Below, in pieces: positions 34,089 through 42,402 of a DNA stretch of 64,000 nucleotides (its first letter is position 1; the number at the start of each line of letters is the position of its first letter). Both the position numbers and the translations under genes were made by a program. A model generated the notes under the pieces. It saw only the letters and a list, made by a program, of their open reading frames with translations. It had not been told where the DNA came from and did no database searches. The stretch is from assembly GCA_029379215.1 (NCBI GenBank), contig JAQYWO010000007.1, positions 1 to 64,000 of the forward strand. The letters are read 5' to 3'. Origin of the DNA: Rhizonema sp. PD37. Lineage in GTDB: Bacteria > Cyanobacteriota > Cyanobacteriia > Cyanobacteriales > Nostocaceae.

Positions 34089-35033
34089 TTAACTTCCGTC
34101 TCCTGACTTTTGTGTCCTGACTTCCGTCTCCTGATTTCTGACTCCATCAAGCCAAGCTGCGGTAGCACCGACAGTTTCAGCTAAAATGCTTACTAAACGA
34201 TACAAACCAGTGCTACTAATGACGATCGCGGCAGGATAGTGGTGGTTCAGTAGTGCGATCGCAGTTGCTTCAAACACACCTAACCCAGCTGGAACTGGAA
34301 CAATCACTCCCAGTAGCCAAGCAAGACTAAAAGCCTCTAGCAACAAAGGAATTTCACTGAAGTTCAACGGACACAAAGCAAACAGAGTTATGATAAACCC
34401 AGCACTACGCAATCCCAAAAAGCCTAATTCTCCTAACAAAGGGCGCAAGGGATAACGCTCAATATGGCTTGGAGCGCTTGGTTGTTGGCTTGTCGTCTTT
34501 TTGACTTTCAACCTCTGCAACAAGCTTAGGACTCGATTCAAAAACCAAGGATGGATAGCACAAAGTACGACTAGCAAACCTAAAATTTGAGCTATTTCCA
34601 TTGCCATTGTGTTTTCGGCGACAAATATGCTACTCAGTATGACAACGATTAAAGCTGCAGCTACCATTAGAAGGGGTTCTAGCAGTACACTCAGGGCCGC
34701 CGTACTCGCAGAGGCTCCAGCGTCTTTAACTGCCATAATTCGCCCGTAGTAATGCCAAATGTTACCTGGTAAATACTTAGCTATATTTGTTTTTAGATAA
34801 ATTTGGATGAACTTCGGAGAGTGTACGGGTTGATTTAAATCTCTGAGAACCCAAGTCCATACCCAGCCTGCCCAAGTATGTGCTAGTAAAGTTATACCTA
34901 TGGCGATCGCGATAATTGCCCATTCTGCTGGTTCTATACGGATAGCTGTTACTTCCAGCCAATGATCTTTCAAGGCTTTCGCTAAAAAAAACAATGTGCC
35001 ACCCAAAATGAGCCAACGGAAGATAAGCTTCAT
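34089..35033 (-). CDS. LPG-synthase TM domain family (UPF0104/YbhN-like) protein
   Basis: A 314-residue polytopic membrane protein of the lysylphosphatidylglycerol synthase transmembrane/flippase family (UPF0104). Hydrophobic segments lie at about 4-20, 38-58, 112-135, 145-165, 205-225, 232-252 and 270-290. Family signatures are KTNIAKYLPGNIWHYYGRI (about 82-100) and VPVPAGLGVFEATAIALL (about 245-262). No aminoacyl-transferase domain is attached, so it is the membrane part only, as in many bacteria; substrate unknown. The last residues (NQETEVRTQKSGDGS) are read from a GAAGTCAGGACACAAAAGTC-type dispersed repeat. Confidence 0.85.
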   Translation of the reverse strand: MKLIFRWLILGGTLFFLAKALKDHWLEVTAIRIEPAEWAIIAIAIGITLLAHTWAGWVWTWVLRDLNQPVHSPKFIQIYLKTNIAKYLPGNIWHYYGRIMAVKDAGASASTAALSVLLEPLLMVAAALIVVILSSIFVAENTMAMEIAQILGLLVVLCAIHPWFLNRVLSLLQRLKVKKTTSQQPSAPSHIERYPLRPLLGELGFLGLRSAGFIITLFALCPLNFSEIPLLLEAFSLAWLLGVIVPVPAGLGVFEATAIALLNHHYPAAIVISSTGLYRLVSILAETVGATAAWLDGVRNQETEVRTQKSGDGS

Positions 35034-35518
35034 AATTCATCTTACTATTTAATCTTTCGTTACAATTTGTGAAATCGCTCTAAATAGTCAATTTGTAAGG
35101 ATATAGAGATATTTTGTGTAGAAATATTTGTTAGATATTACAAATAACTTTACAAATATCGTGTTTTTTCTCATTGATTAACTTCAATAAATACATATAC
35201 AATATACACTTTATGATTCATATCAAAATCCATTATTTAATAACTAAATAATCATGTATTAATTATAAAAATAAGTTCCGGCAATTGAAATAAAAGACAA
35301 TTGTAGGAACTTATCCCTCTAAAGTTAGAGAGATAATATCAAACAGCTTTTGCAGTAATGTGACCATCGCTAGAGGGAAACTTTATCTTTTCCTTTGTAT
35401 GCTTGACAGTCGGTAGCTAGATACAGCAAACTCAAAACAAGCAAAGATTAAGAGTTTTCTGACTTTACGAAACTTAAATAAAACTCTTTGCTTTCTCGGA
35501 AATACAAAGGAGGGTAAG
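35034..35518. other. 485-bp divergent region with a strong hairpin
   Basis: Between the divergent membrane-protein gene and the secreted-protein gene. An inverted repeat AAGTTCCGGCAATTG ... CAATTGTAGGAACTT (35273-35310) forms a 15-bp stem with one mismatch region and a 10-base loop. A second pair, CCCTCTAAAGTTAGAGAG and CTAGAGGGAAACTTTATC (about 35312-35392), is partly complementary. These may form a structured 5' UTR for the 35519 gene. No ORF supported. Confidence 0.5.
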
Positions 35519-35917
35519 ATGAAGAATTTAACAGCTTTTTTAAAGGAATTGCGAGTGCGCCAAACTATTACTGTATTCCTGGCCGGGCTATTACTGATTG
35601 TCGGCACTACTTGTGGTAGCCAGTATGCCCAAGCTGCGAATCTAGATAATCCAGTCGTGCAAGCCAGTCCACAAATAAACACACAACTATTGATTGCCGC
35701 TAACGACGAATCAGAATTGCTTTACCCTGGTGCTGAAACACCAGCAGGTAGATTGGTGAAAGAAAGAGAATTGCCAATCATCACTGAAGAAAATGCCGAA
35801 CAACCCAAGAAAGGCGGTTTGGTACAGAGGGATTCAGACGTAGGTACTCGTCTCAAAGAAAGAGTTGGGACTGTGAAAGAGGCTGTAGACAAAGCTTCAG
35901 ACTTTTTAGGTAAATAA
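35519..35917 (+). CDS. Exported protein, DUF6658-like
   Basis: A 132-residue exported protein. The N-terminus (ELRVRQTITVFLAGLLLIVGTTCGS) is a signal peptide with a Cys at about 32 that may be lipidated. The mature part is short and hydrophilic with LLYPGAETPAGRL (about 67-79) and a C-terminal amphipathic helix (GTRLKERVGTVKEAVDKASDFLGK). From memory it fits a cyanobacterial family labelled DUF6658. A very strong Shine-Dalgarno (AAGGAGG) precedes the ATG. The next gene downstream begins with a closely similar signal region, so the two are probably related and co-expressed. Confidence 0.75.
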   Translation: MKNLTAFLKELRVRQTITVFLAGLLLIVGTTCGSQYAQAANLDNPVVQASPQINTQLLIAANDESELLYPGAETPAGRLVKERELPIITEENAEQPKKGGLVQRDSDVGTRLKERVGTVKEAVDKASDFLGK

Positions 35918-36108
35918 ATTAGGTTAAATGCCTGAATTCAGACCAAACCTTGCAATAAGCAAGTAGTAGGCATTCAGCTATCAGCAATTTACAACTGTAT
36001 AAATTGGTACTATCTTGAATGGTACTATATGTATACAAAATTTATTTTGTAGGTGATTGCTGATGGCAACACAACAATGCAAATCGTCAAAGAGAAAGGA
36101 GTAACACT

Positions 36109-36921
36109 GTGAAAAAAATGATTTCTTGGCTGAGAAGCTTTCGCCCATTGAAAGCTGTAACAGTTTTTTTATTGGGAACTCTTCTGCTCATTACACAGGC
36201 TTGTAGCTCTGTCGATGCAACAACGCCTGCTTCGTCGTCTATGAGTTCAGGAACCCCGCGTCAAATAAAAGGTCCTCAATCAGCAGAGCCTAATTCTGAA
36301 ACCTACAGTCCTAAAGGGGACAAAGTTATTTCTCCCAAGGAAAGTGGGATGAATAATTTTAGTGATACAGATCCTAGATCGCCCAATGCCGAAACTAGTT
36401 TAAAAGCCAAGAGTGAGTTTCTCAAGGAAAACGCCGAGAGAAATATTCAGAACGCAACAAACAATGTTGGAGAAGCCGCTCGCCGCGTCGTAGATGACAA
36501 ACATGAAGGTTTGGGCAAAAATTTACAGCGTAGTGCTGAAGATACAGCCAATAAAGCCCAAGATACTGCTGAAGATCTTGCTAAAGGAACAAAGAGGGGT
36601 ATTGAAAATATCAAAAATAACGTCGGAGACGCTGTTGGTGGTGCTGCGAAAGATGCCAAAACATCTGCTGAAGATGCCAAGGATAGTGTTCAGCGCACAG
36701 CCGACGATGCAGGTAGATCTGTGAACAGAGCTATCAATAATGCTGGCGAAGATGTGAAGTCTAATGTCAAAGACACAAGTGATGACTTGAAACAAAAAGG
36801 CAAAAGTGTCGTAGATAACGTTAAGGGTCTTTTCAAAACCAATGCTGATGAAGCAGCAAAAAGCGCCAAAACCAATTTAGATAAAGCAAGTGACGCAGTC
36901 AAAGATGCTGTTGATGATTAG
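36109..36921 (+). CDS. Putative lipoprotein with LEA-like helical repeats
   Basis: A 270-residue exported protein starting at GTG 36109 (AAGGAG 7 bases before). The signal region WLRSFRPLKAVTVFLLGTLLLITQACSS closely parallels that of the previous gene and ends in a likely lipobox Cys (C32). After a Ser/Pro/Asn linker (35-105), the rest (about 110-270) is Ala/Lys/Asp/Glu-rich with irregular 11-residue units such as AEDTANKAQDTAEDLAKGTK and AAKDAKTSAEDAKDSVQRTADDAG, the signature of group 3 LEA/apolipoprotein-like amphipathic helices. Such proteins protect membranes or proteins during drying; a desiccation role here is inference. Confidence 0.78.
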   Translation: MKKMISWLRSFRPLKAVTVFLLGTLLLITQACSSVDATTPASSSMSSGTPRQIKGPQSAEPNSETYSPKGDKVISPKESGMNNFSDTDPRSPNAETSLKAKSEFLKENAERNIQNATNNVGEAARRVVDDKHEGLGKNLQRSAEDTANKAQDTAEDLAKGTKRGIENIKNNVGDAVGGAAKDAKTSAEDAKDSVQRTADDAGRSVNRAINNAGEDVKSNVKDTSDDLKQKGKSVVDNVKGLFKTNADEAAKSAKTNLDKASDAVKDAVDD

Positions 36922-37130
36922 TCAGCATTTCGCTGAGTAGAGACGCCAATCAACGTAGTTGGTTATGATCATTTTTCTTAGTTTCAGGTGTGTCTACGTT
37001 TCCGTTCGATAGTTATGTTTATTTTTACATACCGAACTTATGTTGACGTCCTATCCTCAGCTACGAAATGATACTTATACAAGTAATGGCGTCTCTTAAA
37101 GCTGATCTCTAATAGAATAAATGGTTTGGT

Positions 37131-37160
37131 AATTCGTAATTAATTTGTTAATTACGAATT
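37131..37160 (-). terminator. Perfect hairpin downstream of larC
   Basis: AATTCGTAATTAA and its exact complement TTAATTACGAATT are separated by TTTG, 12 bases past the larC stop. The sequence is an AATTACGAATT-type dispersed repeat. It is AT-only in the stem tips and may serve both the convergent LEA-like gene and larC. Confidence 0.5.
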
Positions 37161-37172
37161 GCTATTTGCAGA

Positions 37173-38516
37173 TTACGAATTATCTTCATACCAATTGTGG
37201 AGCGCCAATTGCTGAACTTCCCGCAAGGGAATTTTGTGCTTTTGGGCTAGCTCCACACAATCTTCATATTCAGGCTGCACGTTTGCTATAACTCTGTCAG
37301 TTGCTTCTCCAGTCCATGCTACCTTAACATGAACTATGCCATATTTAGTCTCTACTTGTTGAATTTCACGTTGTAGAATAGCTCGTTGTTGATGAGAATG
37401 GCGAATTCCTAAAGTTGTAGTTTCACGGAATAAAACTGCTTCACAGTGAGGCAAATTGTCTGGATGGCAAATGGTAGTTAACAGTATTCCTGGGCGTGAC
37501 TTTTTCATCCCTACAGACTGCGTAAAAACATCCAATGCACCAACAGCAAATAATTCTTGGAATACGTAGCCGATCGCTTGTGGACTGAGATCATCAATTT
37601 GAGTTTCTAAAACAGAGATAATTTCCTTTTGGGGACTAGGGGAGAATGTTGAAGTAGATAGCTTATCTGTGATACTATTAGCAGCCTCATCCGTCGCTTC
37701 ACCCAACCACAGTTGCAAAATATTGGGAATAGGTAAGTTTGAAGATCCCGCTCCTAACCCCACTTGTTTAATAGTCATGGGGGGTGGTGAACCGAATTTG
37801 GTTGCAAGAGTCGTTGCGATCGCCGCCCCTGTTGGTGTCACTAGTTCTTTTTCAATACCGTTGCTATAAACTGGACAACCCCGCATTTCCCATAACTTTA
37901 AGACTGCAGGTACTGGGACTGCCATTTGACCATGTGCTGCACGGACAATTCCCCCACCAGTTGGTAACGCTGAGCAGTAGAGCAAGGGCAATTCGTGGTC
38001 AAAATGATCTGTATATTCGTGTAAAATAGAATCTGAAGATTTAGGCTTTTTATGAAGGACTGAAGTAATACCCAACCAATCCAGTCCTAAGCAAGTGCCC
38101 ACAATATCGACAATCGCATCAACAGCACCTACCTCATGGAAGTGGACTTTTTCTGGGGCAATGCCATGCACTGCCCCTTCTGCGATTGCAAGCTGCCGAA
38201 ATACTGCTAAACTCCAAGCTTCTGCCCGTGATGGCAACTTAGCTTGTAAAATCATTTGCTCTATTTCTGGTAGGTGACGTCCATGATGGTGATCGTCGTG
38301 GTGATGATGGTGGTGTATTAAGTCTACAAAAACCTTCGTCGCCTGCTGAGCATTTCGATGAACAAGTTCGACTCTTAACTTGTATTCCTCCCCAATTCCT
38401 AACCCGTTCAGCTTCTCAACCAAATACTCTGAGGGAACACCCAAACTGACTAAAGCCCCCAAACACATATCGCCAGAAATGCCTGTTGGACATTGAAGAT
38501 AAGCTATTTTATTCAT
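37173..38516 (-). CDS. larC: LarC, nickel-pincer cofactor biosynthesis enzyme
   Basis: A 447-residue LarC protein (old DUF111), which inserts nickel into the pincer nucleotide cofactor in a CTP-dependent reaction. Family features: the opening IAYLQCPTGISGDMCLGALVSLG, a metal-binding His-rich loop of eleven residues in HHHHHHDDHHHGRH (about 68-81), the HFHEVGAVDAIVDIVG segment (about 122-137), PTGAAI and the C-terminal half with VLETQIDDLSPQAIGYVFQELFAVGALDVF. LarB and LarE are not in the window, as is often the case in cyanobacteria. Full length with start at 38516. Confidence 0.93.
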   Translation of the reverse strand: MNKIAYLQCPTGISGDMCLGALVSLGVPSEYLVEKLNGLGIGEEYKLRVELVHRNAQQATKVFVDLIHHHHHHDDHHHGRHLPEIEQMILQAKLPSRAEAWSLAVFRQLAIAEGAVHGIAPEKVHFHEVGAVDAIVDIVGTCLGLDWLGITSVLHKKPKSSDSILHEYTDHFDHELPLLYCSALPTGGGIVRAAHGQMAVPVPAVLKLWEMRGCPVYSNGIEKELVTPTGAAIATTLATKFGSPPPMTIKQVGLGAGSSNLPIPNILQLWLGEATDEAANSITDKLSTSTFSPSPQKEIISVLETQIDDLSPQAIGYVFQELFAVGALDVFTQSVGMKKSRPGILLTTICHPDNLPHCEAVLFRETTTLGIRHSHQQRAILQREIQQVETKYGIVHVKVAWTGEATDRVIANVQPEYEDCVELAQKHKIPLREVQQLALHNWYEDNS

Positions 38517-38570
38517 AACTTTTAATTGTTAATTGTTGGCTTTGCGAAAGTCTGCTATTATCCATTACAA

Positions 38571-38776
38571 AGAAAGGCAGAGGGCAGAGGGCAGAGGGCA
38601 GAGGGCAGAAGGTAGGAAGTAGAAAGAATCATATGCGAGGTGGGAGTAGCGCCCACCAAAACAATAAAAATGTATTCCCTTGTAGAGTGCAACAAGAAAT
38701 ACTGCGTCCTTATGTAAAGCTCGCGCTTTCAAGCGTGGGTGCCTTCTGCCTTCTGCCTCCAGCATAGCTGCCTTCT
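38571..38776. repeat. MITE-like element, second copy
   Basis: About 206 bp with the same ends as the copy at 14863: AAAGGCAGAGGGCAGAGGGC on the left and CTCCAGCATAGCTGCCTTCT on the right, plus the internal AAGAAATACTGCGTCC. The interior hairpins differ: GAGGTGGGAGTAGCGCCCACC (38638-38658) and GCTCGCGCTTTCAAGCGTGGGT. It separates larC from the YrdC gene and probably adds transcription-stop structure between the two divergent starts. Confidence 0.7.
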
Positions 38777-38796
38777 GAAGCATTCTCTATTCTCTT

Positions 38797-39459
38797 ATGG
38801 CAAAAATTTTCCAAGTTCATCCTGATAATCCTCAAGTTCGGCGAATAGAGGAGATACAAGCAGTACTGCAACGTGGCGCAGTGATGCTTTACCCCACCGA
38901 TACAGTTTATGCGATCGGGTGTGATTTAAACGCAAAGTCAGCCGTGGAAAAAGTACGAAAAATCAAGCAGCTAGCAAATGACAAACCATTAACATTTTTA
39001 TGTTCATCGCTTTCCGATGTAGCAACATATGCTTACGTCAGCGATCCAGCATACCGACTGATGAAGCGCCTGATTCCAGGAGCTTATACTTTTTTACTAC
39101 CTGCTACCAAGTTAGTGCCACGGCTAGTACAAAATCCCAAGCGCAAAACGACTGGCATTAGAGTGCCAGATAACACAGTGTGCTTAGCGTTATTGAAGGC
39201 TTTAAAAAATCCAATTATTTCTACTTCAGCACATTTACCACCAGAAAAGGAGACAGATGATGAATTGTTTGAGGAGGAGTCAGAACATCAACTATCAAAG
39301 GTAGAACTGTTTGACAAATTGGACAAATTGGTAGATGTGATTATAGACACTGGAGAGGAACCTACTTATAAAGTTTCTACCATTTTAGACTTAACAGGAG
39401 ATGAACCAATTATCACGCGGCGGGGTTTAGGCTGGGAAAAAGTCGCTGCATGGCTGTAA
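38797..39459 (+). CDS. YrdC/Sua5/YciO family protein
   Basis: A 220-residue YrdC-fold protein, the family of threonylcarbamoyl-AMP synthase (TsaC/Sua5), which acts in tRNA t6A37 formation, and the related YciO. The ATP/threonine pocket is visible in RGAVMLYPTDTVYAIGCDLN (about 26-45), KRKTTGIRVPDN (about 125-136) and PIISTSAH (about 148-155). The KQLANDKPLTFLC element resembles YciO as much as TsaC. An acidic insertion (ETDDELFEEESEHQ, about 158-171) is unusual. Which of the two groups it belongs to is not settled by sequence alone. Confidence 0.85.
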   Translation: MAKIFQVHPDNPQVRRIEEIQAVLQRGAVMLYPTDTVYAIGCDLNAKSAVEKVRKIKQLANDKPLTFLCSSLSDVATYAYVSDPAYRLMKRLIPGAYTFLLPATKLVPRLVQNPKRKTTGIRVPDNTVCLALLKALKNPIISTSAHLPPEKETDDELFEEESEHQLSKVELFDKLDKLVDVIIDTGEEPTYKVSTILDLTGDEPIITRRGLGWEKVAAWL

Positions 39460-39956
39460 TACCGTTTCACTTTAAAGTTGATACATTTAGGCTTGCAGTT
39501 CTTAAGCAGGGGAAGCAGGGGAAGCAGTTCTTGAGTGTAATTGTATCAAGATTTACGTGAAATGGTGTAAACAGTGCGGAGTGTGGAGTGCGGAGTGCGG
39601 AGTTGATAAATTTATAACTACTTATCCATAATTCATGATTTCTAATTGAATACACCAGTTTTCAAATTGGCATACTGCTCCCTCACCGAGGCAGGTATAA
39701 CATAAGATGGCAGCAAACGTTGCTAACATAAGGATTTGAAGTGATTTCAGACGCTCACTGATACTTACGTGTGACGCGCTTTAAAGTTGCTGGTAAAAAA
39801 ACCGACACATCAGCGGCACTGTAACTTTTTTTGATTGCTTACAGTCATATAAGTAAGCAGTGCTGGCGGTGCCTCGTTTGGGAATAACATTGTTGTGAAC
39901 CTAAGCGAAACCTCAGTAGTGCTAATGTTACGGTGCATACCTTCCCAACAAAAGTT
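39460..39956. other. 497-bp upstream region of the HetZ-related gene
   Basis: No gene seen. It contains short tandem repeats GCAGGGGAAGCAGGGGAAGCAG (about 39507-39530) and AGTGCGGAGTGTGGAGTGCGGAGTGCGG (about 39572-39600), and a hairpin-forming GGTGTCGGTTTTTTTACC-like stretch near 39790. The promoter for the regulator should lie in the last 200 bases. Confidence 0.5.
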
Positions 39957-41174
39957 ATGAAAGTTAAGCTCGCCAATCTACCGAACTCTACCCCCGCTTT
40001 TAACAGCTACGATTCCACCACAGAATTACATTCTAGCATTGATGGTTTGACACAATTTCTTTATGAGGAATTGCAACCTCAAGTGAAAGCAACATCTAAC
40101 AGCGTGCAAGCTATAGCAAAGCGTATAGCGACAGAAGTAAAACGTATTTGCGATAAAAGTCCCCGTATCCAAAAATCCGGGCAAGTTAATTCCTGGGAAA
40201 TTAACTTAGCACGGCATCGCCTGCTAAAATGCTTGCGCTACTACCAACTAGGTTCAAAACAAGGGCGTGTCGAATTACACAGCCATCTTAGTGCAATTGT
40301 TTACCGATACGTTGCCCTATCAAACGGAGAGTTGGGATTTGAAGCTCGTTACAGCTTGATAGAAGATTTCCTGCAAGCATTTTACCTTGAAGCTATCAAG
40401 GCTTTCCGACGGGAAAACGAATTAGCAGAAGATTATAGCCCACGCACTCAGTTGGAACTTGCAGAATACATAGCCTTTACTGAACAGTATGCCAAGCGCC
40501 GGATTAATTTAGCCAGTGCTACAAGTCAGCAGCTAATTATACTACGTGCTCAAGGTTTTGCTCGCCGTCAACCTCAAGAAACCATCCTTGATATTGAAAA
40601 GGCGATTGAATCTGCCAAGACAGAAGATGCAGAATCTTATCAGCGTAGCTCGGCTGTACAACAGGTGCGATCGCAAATGATTGCAAAATCTAGTTTTGAT
40701 CCATCTGAAGATTCGGAACGCGATCGCGTGATTGCCGAATTAACAAAATACCTTGACGATCAAGGGCAACATGACTGTGTGGATTACTTGACATTAAAAC
40801 TTCAAGATCTCCCCGCGCCAGAAATTGACTCTATTCTCGGAATAACCAGCCGTCAGCGTGACTATCTACAACAGCGTTTTAAATACCATGTGGAAAAATT
40901 TTCCCGTACTCACCACTGGCAGTTAGTTCATCAATGGTTGGGTGCAGGTATTGAGCAAAAGCTAGGATTGTCCTCTCAACAGTGGGAAAGCTTTTTAAGT
41001 CAACTCTCAGAGCAACAGCAGCAAATTTTGCAACTCAAAGGAGCAAAGCATAATGATCAAGCGATCGCTAAAGCACTCAAATGTACTCCTAAACAGTTAC
41101 AAAAGCGCTGGACTCATTTATTAGAAATGGCATGGGCTATCCGTAACGGTAACACTGAAATTCAGGCAGGCTAA
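39957..41174 (+). CDS. HetZ-related transcription factor
   Basis: A 405-residue protein of the HetZ family, the DNA-binding regulators that act early in heterocyst differentiation. Strong family stretches are ARHRLLKCLRYYQLGSKQGRVELHSHLSAIVYRY, PRTQLELAEYIAFTEQYAKRRINL, CVDYLTLKLQDLPAPEIDSILGITSRQRDYLQQRFKYHVEKF and a C-terminal HTH-like ILQLKGAKHNDQAIAKALKCTPKQLQKRW. The overall resemblance seems closer to HetZ-related paralogues found throughout filamentous cyanobacteria than to Anabaena HetZ itself, so I give no symbol. ATG 39957 is preferred to a GTG at 39933; neither has a strong Shine-Dalgarno. It is alone with a terminator at 41302. Confidence 0.82.
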   Translation: MKVKLANLPNSTPAFNSYDSTTELHSSIDGLTQFLYEELQPQVKATSNSVQAIAKRIATEVKRICDKSPRIQKSGQVNSWEINLARHRLLKCLRYYQLGSKQGRVELHSHLSAIVYRYVALSNGELGFEARYSLIEDFLQAFYLEAIKAFRRENELAEDYSPRTQLELAEYIAFTEQYAKRRINLASATSQQLIILRAQGFARRQPQETILDIEKAIESAKTEDAESYQRSSAVQQVRSQMIAKSSFDPSEDSERDRVIAELTKYLDDQGQHDCVDYLTLKLQDLPAPEIDSILGITSRQRDYLQQRFKYHVEKFSRTHHWQLVHQWLGAGIEQKLGLSSQQWESFLSQLSEQQQQILQLKGAKHNDQAIAKALKCTPKQLQKRWTHLLEMAWAIRNGNTEIQAG

Positions 41175-41301
41175 AGCTACAGTATCTTCCTTTATTAAGA
41201 TAAGATTACTAAACTTTTTTAAGCTTTATCCCGTTTGTAAAAATATTATCTATAGATGATTGTCCATTATTATGACTTCGTTTTTGAAAGATTAAATCTA
41301 T

Positions 41302-41336
41302 AAACCAGGAATTATAAGTTCCTGGTTTTATTTTTT
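41302..41336 (+). terminator. Rho-independent terminator
   Basis: AAACCAGGAA and TTCCTGGTTT form a perfect 10-bp stem with a 7-base loop, followed by TATTTTTT. It sits 128 bases past the HetZ-related gene, whose mRNA it most likely ends. Confidence 0.8.
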
Positions 41337-41617
41337 CTGTTATCACTGAAGAAAGGCAGGGGGCAGGGAGCTTTCTAGCAGGGGGAATAGAAGAAGTCGA
41401 GTTTGAAAATTGGATAATTTATTTCTTGGAGTTCCCTAAACATAAATAGGTTTTGAAACCTAAATACTCATAACAGTCTTACCAATGACAGTTGACAAAT
41501 GACAAACAACCATAATATCTAATTCCTTTGATTTGTCCCGACCTACTTGTATTACAATTAAATTAAACACGTATATTCAGAAAAAGCATATTTTATCACA
41601 AGGCAGCTTAAAATCAG

Positions 41618-41824
41618 ATGTTTGATGGATTTTGGGATAACGTATTTCGCTACCCCCGCTACCTAATTACTGTCCTCTTAGGTTTGCTGTTGAACACATT
41701 TGCACCATTAGCACCGCTTTTTAAACGCCCAGTCACCTTAATCGCTATATCGAGCTTATTTGTCGGCATTATCGTCTTCGTTTCTCTAACCTTACGTGCA
41801 ATGCTTGGCTTCAGTACAATTTAG
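41618..41824 (+). CDS. DUF751 family membrane protein (Ycf33-like)
   Basis: A 68-residue membrane protein of the DUF751 (Ycf33) family, conserved in cyanobacteria and some plastids. It starts MFDGFWDNVFRYPRYLITVLLG, with TM helices at about 15-33 and 41-62 (LIAISSLFVGIIVFVSLTLRAML). In cyanobacteria it commonly precedes rbfA, as here, 129 bases apart on the same strand. Function unknown. Confidence 0.88.
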   Translation: MFDGFWDNVFRYPRYLITVLLGLLLNTFAPLAPLFKRPVTLIAISSLFVGIIVFVSLTLRAMLGFSTI

Positions 41825-41953
41825 ACTGGCGGAAGAAACTGAAAGGTATAGAGATCAGGGAAATGAAGGAAATTGCTTCCTGATTTTCCCATATCCCTAC
41901 TTTCAAGTTGGATATATTTGTAAAGTACAATCCTGTGAGGAGGCGAAACTTTT

Positions 41954-42391
41954 ATGGCTACAAGTCGCCGCGTTTCCCGCGTTGCTGAGCTAATCAAACG
42001 GGAAGTTAGCCAAATGCTACTTCACGGTATTAAGGATGATCGTGTCGGTAGTGGAATGGTGAGTGTAACTGACGTAGATGTTTCTGGTGATCTGCAACAT
42101 GCCAAGATCTATGTCAGCATCTATGGGACACAAGAAGCACAGGCACAAACAATGGCAGGCTTAAAGTCGGCAACACGTTATGTCCGTAGCGAACTGGGGG
42201 CTAGGATGAGCTTGCGCCGCACACCAGAGGTGGTGTTCGTTGAAGATCATTCCATAGAACGTGGTAGTAAGGTGCTGACACTGCTGGACAAATTACAGCA
42301 AGATCGCCCTACAGAAGATCAGGCTAAGAGTACAGATGAAGAAAATGAGTTCTCACAGAGTGATGAGGAGGCAGTTGAAACTTGGAAATAA
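41954..42391 (+). CDS. rbfA: Ribosome-binding factor A
   Basis: A 145-residue ribosome maturation factor that binds the 30S subunit and assists 16S rRNA 5' end processing and cold adaptation. Family pattern [45 protein letters not shown] and [26 protein letters not shown] is complete, with the KH-type fold over about 5-115 and an acidic, low-complexity tail ([15 protein letters not shown]). Shine-Dalgarno GAGGAGG lies a little upstream of the ATG. Confidence 0.95.
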   Translation: MATSRRVSRVAELIKREVSQMLLHGIKDDRVGSGMVSVTDVDVSGDLQHAKIYVSIYGTQEAQAQTMAGLKSATRYVRSELGARMSLRRTPEVVFVEDHSIERGSKVLTLLDKLQQDRPTEDQAKSTDEENEFSQSDEEAVETWK

Positions 42392-42402
42392 CTAATTAAC
42401 CA

